From Halobacteriales archaeon QS_4_69_34 (GTDB lineage Archaea > Halobacteriota > Halobacteria > Halobacteriales > Halococcaceae), in the NCBI GenBank assembly GCA_003021045.1, contig PXRN01000018.1, positions 1 through 64,000 on the forward strand: a stretch of 64,000 nt of DNA. Reading direction: 5' to 3'. The notes below the pieces were generated by a model. The model saw only the letters and a program-made list of their open reading frames with translations, did no database searches and had not been told where the DNA came from. The first letter of the stretch is position 1. Each line of letters begins with the position of its first letter. The translations under genes and the position numbers were made by a program. Shown here piece after piece: positions 53,071-61,030 of the stretch.

Positions 53071-54927
53071 TCACCCGGTAACGACCCCGGAAAGGGCCTC
53101 ACCGACGACTCGTCCGGCCGGGAGCGCGAAGTCGCCCGCGTAGGAGAAGTGGCTCACCCCGGAAAGGACGAGGAAGACGAGCCCCGAGCCGGCAGCCATC
53201 CCGAGACAAACCGCCCCCAGACGGTCGCAGTGCCGGTCGGTGGCGGTCACCACCACGGCCCAGCCGCCGACCGCGAGCGCCACAACGAGACCGAGCCACG
53301 CGTGTACCTGTACCGCCTCGCCGAGCGTCGGCTCCGCGAGGGCGAGCCCGGCCAGCAGCAGCTGTCCCCCGAGGAGGCTGCTACCCGCGAACGTCCACGC
53401 GAACGTCCGCGTGCAGGTCATCGCGTTCCGGATCGCCGGCACCCGTGTTACGACGTACAGCAGTACCGGAAACAGCGGGAGCAGATACCGTACCGTGATC
53501 TGTGCGTGTAGCGGCAGTCGCGGTAGATAAAAAAGCGTCAACCCGAGCACGTACATGCCGGCCAGCGCGTCGGTCGTCCCAGCAGGACTCCGGAACCACC
53601 GCTCGATAGTCGCTCGATCGGGCCGACGCACGGCCACGAGAGCGGGCAGCGCGAGCAGCGCACCGAGCACTGGGGCGGATTCGAGCAGCGCGAGGTTGAT
53701 GGCCTCGCCCCCGTCTCGGACTGCGACGCCCTCGACGTATCCACTCCGGACGAACGTCTCCACGAGCCGCCCCGGATGGCCGATGGCGACGGCGAACCCA
53801 CGGGCGAACGTCGATCCGAGCCTCGTCACCGCCGCGACGGCCTGCGAGAGCACCGGCCCGCCGAACACACTGGGGGCGGAGCCGGGGGTGCTCACCACCC
53901 CTCCCTCGTAGGACGGCAGTAGCATCGGCGACCTGATCGGGTTGCCCGCGATCAAGACGTTCGTCAGGAAGAACGGCACGAGCGAGAGCGCGAACACGGC
54001 CCCGACGGCGAGGAGCGTTCGCGGGTCGTTCGAACGCGCGGTCGGCAGATCGACGGCCGCGAGCGCGGCGAACAACACCAGCGCCTCCGGTGCCAAGACC
54101 CACGCTGTCAGCCCGACCGGGACGTAGGCGAGCGCACGAAAGCGGAGCGCGCGCCGGGAGCCCGCGGCGTCCCGGCTCCGGAAGAGCGCGTAGAACGTAC
54201 ACAGCGCGAGCAGCGCCACGAGGACGTGACGCTTGGGCAGCGACGCCCAGAAGCCGACGGGGGTGGCCAGCACGGCGAGCACTCCCGCCACCGTGCCGAC
54301 GCGCCGGTTGTGGAGGCGTGCGAGCAGCCGATAGAGAACGACGCCCACGAGCGCCGCCGCGACCATCGTGCTCGCCTGAAGTGCCGCGAGGGCGAACCAC
54401 CGCGGATCGAGCGGGGTGGCGACGGTGGCGTTCACGGCGAAGAAGGCGAGCGCCGCGGCGCTCCCGAGGAGGGCGAACGCGCGCCGGCGGCCAGCGAGTA
54501 CCCCGACCTGTACGGAGAGCGCGAGCACGAGCAGACTGACGCCCCCGGCGAGGGCGATCCGCAGGTCGGTGACGGCGGCGACGGCCTCCAGCGTCCAGAG
54601 GAACGGCAACGTGAACACGACCTGCCCGTAGTTGCGGCCGTAAGCGCGGCCGTCGACGAGATGCATCCAGGGGGCGTCGAGTCCCGGCCCGTAGACGGCG
54701 CGCTCGACGAAGAGGTGGCCGTCGGCGACGGCGACGAGCGTGTTCGCCACCGTGTAGGTGTCGGTGATGAACACGCCGACGCGCCAGTAGAGGGGGAGAA
54801 AGCAGCACGCGCCGAGGAAGATCGCCGCGCCGACCCGGTCGCCGAAGACGGATCTCCCGAGACGGACGCCGATTTCGTGGACGCGCCCACCGAGGGGGCG
54901 AATCCGGGCCAGCGAGACGGTGCTCAC
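53071..54927 (-). CDS. Polytopic membrane protein, GT-C glycosyltransferase-like
   Basis: The 618-residue protein (GTG start at 54927) has about a dozen membrane segments. Between the first two is an outside loop with DTYTVANTLVAVADGHLFVE and GLDAPWMHLVDGRAYGRNYG. The layout of a first helix, then a loop with Asp and further helices, resembles GT-C/PMT-type glycosyltransferases and related haloarchaeal proteins, but the DD or DE catalytic pair cannot be pinned down. The start overlaps the preceding small gene by four bases (GTGA), so the pair acts together. Surface glycan or lipid modification is a guess. Confidence 0.6.
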   Translation of the reverse strand: MSTVSLARIRPLGGRVHEIGVRLGRSVFGDRVGAAIFLGACCFLPLYWRVGVFITDTYTVANTLVAVADGHLFVERAVYGPGLDAPWMHLVDGRAYGRNYGQVVFTLPFLWTLEAVAAVTDLRIALAGGVSLLVLALSVQVGVLAGRRRAFALLGSAAALAFFAVNATVATPLDPRWFALAALQASTMVAAALVGVVLYRLLARLHNRRVGTVAGVLAVLATPVGFWASLPKRHVLVALLALCTFYALFRSRDAAGSRRALRFRALAYVPVGLTAWVLAPEALVLFAALAAVDLPTARSNDPRTLLAVGAVFALSLVPFFLTNVLIAGNPIRSPMLLPSYEGGVVSTPGSAPSVFGGPVLSQAVAAVTRLGSTFARGFAVAIGHPGRLVETFVRSGYVEGVAVRDGGEAINLALLESAPVLGALLALPALVAVRRPDRATIERWFRSPAGTTDALAGMYVLGLTLFYLPRLPLHAQITVRYLLPLFPVLLYVVTRVPAIRNAMTCTRTFAWTFAGSSLLGGQLLLAGLALAEPTLGEAVQVHAWLGLVVALAVGGWAVVVTATDRHCDRLGAVCLGMAAGSGLVFLVLSGVSHFSYAGDFALPAGRVVGEALSGVVTG

Positions 54928-55430
54928 CGGACGACCTCCACGGCGACGTCGCCGCGATACAGCACGCGCCGCCCGCGGTCGTCGGCAAGCGTCACGAGGA
55001 GTTCGCCGGTGTAGCGCTCGCGGTCGATCCGATCGGGGGCGAGCGGCTGTGGATCGAACGTCAGCGCGATCTCGTCGCCGCTCCGCCCGCGAAGCTCATA
55101 GAGCGTCAAGGTGGCGTAACCGAGCCCGTCGATCCGGAGCTTGTAGGTGACGAACGGCCGTCCGGCGACCGACGCGACCGACAGGGCAGCATTCGGGACA
55201 CGGAGGGAGTACGCCGACGCGCCGTAGTCGCCGCGCACGAACCGTGCGGCGTCGGGGACGGACGCGACCGAGACGTCGGCCGACCCGCTACCGAGCGGGG
55301 CGTCGGCTGTCTCCGTGTCCGCGGTGTGCTCGGGCGTGAGGTCGACCGCGCCCACGAGCGGACTGGACGCCAGCGCGACGGCGACGACGACGGCGACCGT
55401 CCCGTAGATCGCTGCCCGGTCGGCGTCCAT
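54924..55430 (-). CDS. Small membrane-anchored or exported protein, partner of the polytopic protein
   Basis: The 168-residue protein has one N-terminal hydrophobic segment (IYGTVAVVVAVALASSPLVG, about 8-27). The rest is an exported, acidic beta-rich domain: YSLRVPNAALSVASVAGRPF, VTYKLRIDGLGYATLTLYEL and the end LVTLADDRGRRVLYRGDVAV. The second half looks like an Ig-like or beta-sandwich domain. The start is ATG 55430; an earlier in-frame start at 55466 would precede an unlikely charged leader. The AT-rich stretch at 55437-55465 probably holds the promoter. No family recognised. Confidence 0.65.
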   Translation of the reverse strand: MDADRAAIYGTVAVVVAVALASSPLVGAVDLTPEHTADTETADAPLGSGSADVSVASVPDAARFVRGDYGASAYSLRVPNAALSVASVAGRPFVTYKLRIDGLGYATLTLYELRGRSGDEIALTFDPQPLAPDRIDRERYTGELLVTLADDRGRRVLYRGDVAVEVVR

Positions 55431-55601
55431 TATGTCACACGATAAATCTATTGATAATAAATCCACCGTACGTCGGGTCGATCAAGAGCGCATCGGTCGG
55501 TAGCCGCGTTCGCTATATCGCCGGCTCACGGGCGAAAATCGGGGAAAGTCGCCGCGAGTCCGGAACCGGATCACCCGCGTGGGTGAATCCGGGAAACCGG
55601 A

Positions 55602-55997
55602 TTAGGGTGCCGTGAACGTGCCGAGTGTGCTGGTTTCGTCGCTGTTCGGGCTACTCCAGACGATGCGGACCTCGTCGCCGCTGGCCGTGGACACGTCGAT
55701 CGACGAGCCGGCCGAGACGTCGCTCGTGAACTGGTTGGTAGCGGCGCTTCCGCCGACGAGCACCTCGATATTATCGGCGGCAATAGTGTCACCACCATCG
55801 TGGGTGACGGTCGTCGGTCCAGTTCCCTCGAAGCTGAAGCTCGCCTGTGGCGTCTGCTCTTGATTGCTCCCCAGATCGAGCACGAAGAAGCCGATCACGG
55901 CCGCCAAAATTACGGTAATGGCAACCATGAGAATAACCCCGATGACGGGGCTCACCGCGCGATCATCTCCGAACAGCTGCTTGAGTTTTTGTCTCAT
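55602..55997 (-). CDS. Archaeal type IV pilin
   Basis: The 131-residue preprotein starts [20 protein letters not shown]. The class III signal sequence is a charged leader (FGDDR) and [20 protein letters not shown], with cleavage by the prepilin peptidase before the VSPVIG stretch. A hydrophobic helix to residue 45 forms the pilus core. The exposed part is a small Ser/Thr/Asp-rich beta domain ending [12 protein letters not shown]. It is a standard haloarchaeal PilA-type pilin, probably assembled by the tadA/tadC system downstream in this window. It lies next to a truncated paralogue. Confidence 0.88.
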   Translation of the reverse strand: MRQKLKQLFGDDRAVSPVIGVILMVAITVILAAVIGFFVLDLGSNQEQTPQASFSFEGTGPTTVTHDGGDTIAADNIEVLVGGSAATNQFTSDVSAGSSIDVSTASGDEVRIVWSSPNSDETSTLGTFTAP

Positions 55998-56025
55998 TGT
56001 TTTGTGTCCTCCAACGGTGTTCCTA

Positions 56026-56157
56026 CTACGCGACGTTCCCTCTGGTCGGTGACGGGACATAGCGGGCGATAGGTCGAGCCATGTTGATGACCTCGATGAC
56101 CGGGCTGACCCCGCGCTCGTCCCCGCCGAACAGCCTGCTGTGTAGTTGTGCTATCAT
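56026..56157 (-). pseudogene. Truncated pilin remnant
   Basis: ATG 56157 begins [20 protein letters not shown] and continues [20 protein letters not shown] before a stop (43 residues). The charged leader and the VSPVI motif match the intact pilin next door, but the helix breaks after about six hydrophobic residues and the globular part is absent. It is most likely the 5' end of a deleted pilin gene. If still translated, it would be a signal peptide without a core helix. Confidence 0.7.
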
Positions 56158-56572
56158 TGTCTTTGGGTTTCCACACGCCATCGGCCCGACCCGGTCCACC
56201 GCCTGCACGGGACCGGCCGGGTGGACGGCCAGTCCTGTCCGCTTCGATCTGCCGTCGTGGCGTGTTGGTTCTACCTGACGCTCCTTTGCTACATATATCT
56301 TCCGACGTAATTTTTATCGCTGCCGGCTCCGACCTCGATTGTTCGGGGCGCTACCGCGTGGCCGACGCCCGCGAGGCCGCCACGACACCGTGCCGGGGCC
56401 CTCTCGCATTGTTTGCTCCTCCACTGTCCCCCGATGATCCCTGAGTACTGCCCGGCTCCAGCACCTACGGCGCGTCCGGGCGGGGCATCGCCTCGATACG
56501 GGCTGCACGGCGACCGATTCGCGGAGCTCAAGCGGTCAGAACGGCGGTATCTGGTCGTCGGGTGCGACGACG
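56158..56572. other. Intergenic upstream of the pilin remnant
   Basis: About 415 bases with no clear gene. On the minus strand an AT-rich patch (about 56290-56325, with ATATATG and AAAAATTACG) may be the promoter for the pilin remnant and the intact pilin. The remainder is GC-rich with Arg-rich shadow frames only. Confidence 0.4.
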
Positions 56573-56821
56573 ATGGCCCGGGACGGCGACGACGGCGGCC
56601 ACGTCTAGGAGCTCGGCTTCCTGTATCACCACCAGTCCCACGTTCGGGACGTCCTCTGGTTGCTGAAACGACGCTACAGCAGCGAAGCGGAGATGCGCGA
56701 CCGCTACGACGACGGAATGGCAGCGTCCCACCTGGCAGCCCTCGAAGAGGCCGCCGGCGAGCGCGTCATCACGTGGACGGCTCCCGCCGGCCTCCCGGGC
56801 GCGATCGAGTCGATCCCGTAA
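56573..56821 (+). pseudogene. Gene remnant interrupted by an amber codon
   Basis: ATG 56573 opens MARDGDDGGHV, then TAG at 56606. The same frame continues for 70 residues with good haloarchaeal coding character: ELGFLYHHQSHVRDVLWLLK, then RRYSSEAEMRDRYDDGMAAS, and ends WTAPAGLPGAIESIP at 56821. The pattern (soluble, helical, acidic) suggests the end of a real protein whose front is lost or split by the stop. I cannot name the family. Either it is a decayed gene or the TAG is a sequencing error. Confidence 0.5.
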
Positions 56822-57178
56822 GACAGGTGTCCTCGGGCTCTTATCACACGAGGGCGGACGAGACCACGAACGTCGGCGAGTGAGTGCTCCCGACGGCGCT
56901 GGCGTCGGCGTCGACGGCGGTAGCGATCTCACCGCGCGAACGCCCGGTCGTCGTTCACCGCGAGGGAGGCGAAGACCCGCTCGCCGACCGACGGCTCGCC
57001 GATGCGCTCCTCGCCGGTGAAGGTTGATGCCGAGTCAGATTCGTTCGCCAGCCTTTCATTCAGAGATTGTCCACCGATTATACAGGGGGTTGCAATCAAT
57101 GTCTCGTCGCTCACCTCTCGAACTGAACTACAAGAACATGAAGCGCTCTTACCCGTGCCTTCGCCGAGGATCGGGGAT
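56822..57178. other. Region before the pilin-like gene, with a possible short reading frame
   Basis: About 355 bases. A minus-strand frame (56929-57114, GTG start) encodes SDETLIATPCIIGGQSLNER and ends GERVFASLAVNDDRAFAR, 61 residues with plausible codon character but no recognisable family. From about 57020 the base composition turns distinctly AT-richer and stays so into the next gene. Confidence 0.35.
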
Positions 57179-58981
57179 TCAATCCAACTCTACGACCGCC
57201 CTACCCCTAATATTATTGACAATTAAGTCCGCATTGCTGACCTTGATCTTTCCGCTGTCAAGCTCGGTCTGGTCGGGGGGAGCAATGTCCAACCGTCCTC
57301 TATAGTAGTTACTCGCGTTGAGGAGGTCCGTTCCTACCGGGTCTTTAAAGATATCTTTTACCGCCTGAGCGTCCAACTCACCCTCCGCGAGTACCTTGTT
57401 GTTTCCCGGTTTCACCTCGGTAAACTTCACCAGGGAGATCTCCTTATCTCCGTCGCCGAATTCGCCATTCCGGTCCTGATCCTGGAGAACGACGTGGCCG
57501 CGGTAGTCATTCCCGCTATCAGGACTGACCTGAAAGTCGACGTTCAGAGTTGGGACGGTAGTATTGCAGTCCGATACGTTGAAATCGCTGCTATTATTGT
57601 ATCTAGTGGCATTAAAGGAACATCCGTCAACGATCACTGGAGTTGCGTTCTTGATTCGCATCCGGGTAATCGATCCGACATTTTCGTATACCTCGTTCGA
57701 TGAGAAGATCGATATCCCCTCAGTCCGGTGTTGGTTGATGTCGTAGGTTACCCGCTCACGCGCGTTAGTGGCACCCGCGATTTCGAACTCGACTTCGCCG
57801 GCTCCCTGCCTCGTCTGCTCGTAGGTGAAGGTGGCACGTCCGTTCTCGTTTGTGATCGCGCTGCTCGGCGTCACTGTCCCCGGAGCGGTAGTTCCTGCGA
57901 GAGTCACCTCGACACCGGAGACCGGGTTCCCGAACTCGTCGCGGGCGGAGACGACGACCGTCTCGGTCTCCCCGGAACCGACGCTTCGATTCTGCCGGTC
58001 CTCTCTCGTGAGGTAGTGTGGGCTCTTCTCGACGCTCCTGAACCCGACCTCGGTCATCCGGAAATCGTAGTTCTGATTGGATTCAAGCTCGACCGTGACC
58101 GTGGCAGGGTTGGAACCGGTGTAGCCGCCAAACTTGGCGTATCTCTTCGTCCCGTCGGCCCCCGAGAAGTCGGTACCGAGGACATCCTTCCACGCCTGCT
58201 CGCTGAGCGTCGTGTCGAGCTCGATCGTCGGCGTTCCGCCCGCCGAACTGACGTTCAGGTACTCGGTCGACGTGCTCTGGGATTTGAGGGGCACGTTCAC
58301 GGAGTCCCCGCTCTCCTGGTATTCTCCGGACGACGAGCCGTTGATCAATTGGAGATCGATTTCGGTGCCCGAAATGATGTCGGTCGATCTGACGATGTAA
58401 CCGCTATCGAACTGATTGAACGACAGGCCGTTCTCGATGACGATTCGCGGCTCGTTCCGGTACTCGTTGTAGTTCGCGTCGTAGACGAGGTGCCGCGATT
58501 CGAAGGTGCCACCATCCCAGTGACCGTCTCCAGTCTCCAGATTGTTGATGTCGACCGAACGCGGGTTACTCGTCCGCAGGCTGCCGGACGGAGTACCGGG
58601 ATTGATCGCCAGCGCACGGTCCGGGTACTGGAGGCCGGTAGAAACCGTCACTGACCGTGAAACCCCGCTCGCGCTGACCCGATCGATCGCGTCCTCTAGC
58701 TCGCTCAACTGCTCCTCAACGTTTTGACTATGCGTGAACTCCGCCTTGGCGTTCTGGGCCGGCACGACGTCAACCTGATACAGTGTGAACGCGATGATCA
58801 CAATCGAGAACATCAGGACGAACCCGATGACCGGCGAGACGGCGCGCTCGTCGCCCACGATCCCCGAGAGCCGTTCCCGGAGGTTCCGCGTGACCGTCGC
58901 CAGTGCCGGTCCGTCGGCGGCGCTGGTCGTGTCGCTCTCAGTACCGGTTGTATCGATGGGGGTAGTGTCGTTTCGTGTCAT
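57179..58981 (-). CDS. Large pilin-like surface protein with an Ig-like (Big-1) domain
   Basis: The 600-residue protein has a 40-residue Thr/Asp leader, then a pilin-type segment [20 protein letters not shown] and a hydrophobic helix (LMFSIVIIAFTLYQ). The exposed part includes a beta-rich region (about 75-330). An Ig-like domain (about 338-425) has GSGETETVVVSARDEFGNPV, SGVEVTLAGTTAPGTVTPSS and NGRATFTYEQTRQGAGEVEF, the Big-1 pattern of adhesins and invasins. A C-terminal Asn-rich part follows with several N-x-S/T sequons. It sits between tadC and the pilins and is probably a minor pilin or pilus-tip adhesin. Its 3' half is AT-richer than the neighbours. Confidence 0.8.
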   Translation of the reverse strand: MTRNDTTPIDTTGTESDTTSAADGPALATVTRNLRERLSGIVGDERAVSPVIGFVLMFSIVIIAFTLYQVDVVPAQNAKAEFTHSQNVEEQLSELEDAIDRVSASGVSRSVTVSTGLQYPDRALAINPGTPSGSLRTSNPRSVDINNLETGDGHWDGGTFESRHLVYDANYNEYRNEPRIVIENGLSFNQFDSGYIVRSTDIISGTEIDLQLINGSSSGEYQESGDSVNVPLKSQSTSTEYLNVSSAGGTPTIELDTTLSEQAWKDVLGTDFSGADGTKRYAKFGGYTGSNPATVTVELESNQNYDFRMTEVGFRSVEKSPHYLTREDRQNRSVGSGETETVVVSARDEFGNPVSGVEVTLAGTTAPGTVTPSSAITNENGRATFTYEQTRQGAGEVEFEIAGATNARERVTYDINQHRTEGISIFSSNEVYENVGSITRMRIKNATPVIVDGCSFNATRYNNSSDFNVSDCNTTVPTLNVDFQVSPDSGNDYRGHVVLQDQDRNGEFGDGDKEISLVKFTEVKPGNNKVLAEGELDAQAVKDIFKDPVGTDLLNASNYYRGRLDIAPPDQTELDSGKIKVSNADLIVNNIRGRAVVELD

Positions 58982-58983
58982 GG

Positions 58984-61030
58984 TCAGATCACCGCGAAGA
59001 CCGCGAGCGCGAACGTCGGGAGGACGACCGCGTACTTCGCGCCCGTAAGCAGGTCGCCGCTGCGGATGTAGCCCGCGATGAACCCCGAGGACACCGCCTG
59101 GATCGTCACGGCGTGGAAAAAGAGTAGGCCCATCAGCTCGACGTCGAGCCCGCTGCCCAGACTCGACGCCCCGCCGCCGGCGGCCCCCGCGCCGCCACCC
59201 CCGCCCGACTGCTCGGTGACCCGGGCCATCGTATCGAGGAAGTTCACCTTGAGGATCGCCATCACCGCCAGCAGCGTAAAGAATGTCATGATGATGATGA
59301 TGGCGACCTGCATCCGGGCCTGCGAGCGCTGCTCGCGCTCGATGTCGTCCTGGTTCTCGCTGGCCTGGGCGGCCGTCGTCAGCACCGCCGCGATCCGGTT
59401 CGAGGACTCCTGGGCTTTGGTGATGAGGTTGACGGTGCGCGCGAGCCGTGGCACCTCGTAGCGGTTGTTGAACTCGACGAAGGCGGCCCGCAGGCTCATC
59501 CCGTAGCTCACCTGCCGGCCGATCATGGCGAACTCATCGGCGAGTTTGCCCGAGGAGGTGTCGACCACCAGCTCGATCGAGTCCAGCAGCGTCAACCCCG
59601 TGCTGTTCGCACTGGAGAGCTTCCGGAGGGTTTCCGAGAGCTTGCCCGTGATCCGGTTCCGCTGGCGGGCGTGCCACTCGTAGAACACCGCCAGGGGCAG
59701 GAAGTTCACGTAGAGGGGGATATACACCCAGACCGCGGTCCCGACCACGGGACGGTCGACGAGCCCGTCCATCGACGTGGGCGCGAGGCCGCCGAGAACG
59801 CCGAAGGCAACCAGTACCGCCGAAGCCGGCACCGTGAGCGCGAGCACCGTGAGCGGGTGATCCCGGAAGAAGTGATGGGGGTTGGCGAGCAGCTTCGCCG
59901 TCTCGTGGGTGCCCTCGCGGCTCCTGATCCGGTCGAACACCGCGTGGCTGTCGGTGTAGCCCTCGACCAGTCCGAGGTCAGTCAGCCCCTTGACGCCGCC
60001 CGTCCGCTCTCCCTCCTCGCCCTCCGCCGCGAGATAGCCCGACCCGATGTCGTCCTGCTTGACCGTCGATACGAGCACCAGAAAGCCCACGCCCACGAGC
60101 GGGATCAGCCCGTAGACGGTGAGATACAGAAGCGAGGTGCGAGCGGTCCCGATCATGCCCATAATGGCGAGGATGATGATCAACAGCAGCGGGAACAGCG
60201 AGAGCGTGATGTACATCTCGCCGAACAGCTCCAGGGTCTCGAGCATCAACGCCTGCTCCTGTTTTGCGGTGCGCAGGTGCTTGTCTTTCTTGTCGCTGAG
60301 GAAGTCGGTCATGTCGCCCCCGGAGTCGATGATCGACAGCATGTCCGTGAGAAACTGGCTCAGCTCCTCGCTTGGGGTCTGGACTGACTGGTTTCGCATC
60401 GCCGTCCGGTAGTCCGTATCGAAGTAGGTCGTCTCGAGGACGATCGAGCGGAACTCCTCGGAGACCTCACCGTAGATCTCGGCCTCGGCCATCGCTTCGA
60501 GGATCTCAAGCTGGTTGAGCCCGCCGATCGAGAGCGCGTACATGTACGACACCGAGTCCGCGAGCAACACGTTGATCTCGCGCTTGCGCGCGTTGGCCCG
60601 GAAGCGTGGCAGCGCGACGAACGTCCCGAACCCGGCGAGAAAGCCGATCGAGCCCACGACCAGCCCCGAGATCGTGATCAAAAGCGGCAGCTTCAGGGCG
60701 TTGAACGCCTCCAGAGCCGGGCCGCGCAACAGCTCGATATTGGTGAGCTCCGGCGTGCCAGTGACGTACAGTTCGATGACCGCGTAGGCCCCGCCCGTCG
60801 CCAGCAGCCAGAGCAGCGTGCCGACCACCAGCCCGATCCCGAGCGCGCGAGAGGTACAGATCGACGGTGTAGGGCATTCGCGCTGCAGCGAGGGTCTCCT
60901 CGATGCCGTTGACGAAGTCGCCGTCCTCGTCGAACAGCCGGCGGTAGAGTGGGTAGAAGCGCTCGCCGAACGTCCCCGGCCGCTGCCCGTGACCGTCCCG
61001 GTCGCGGCCGCGAGCCGCGTCGAGACTCAT
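58984..61030 (-). CDS. tadC: TadC/PilC-type pilus platform protein, one apparent frameshift
   Basis: The reading frame from ATG 61030 (MSLDAARGRDRDGHGQRPGT) covers about 60 residues to VDLYLSRA. The protein continues in another frame from LGIGLVVGTLLWLLATGGAY to the end. The change falls at about 60845-60860 in a CGCGCGC run. The rest has two T2SSF domains, including NVLLADSVSYMYALSIGGLN and RKLSSANSTGLTLLDSIELV, and eight or so membrane helices. It is the inner-membrane core for the pilus ATPase. ATG 61030 overlaps the tadA stop by four bases, as expected for an intact operon, so a base-calling error or slippage site is more likely than decay. Confidence 0.8.
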
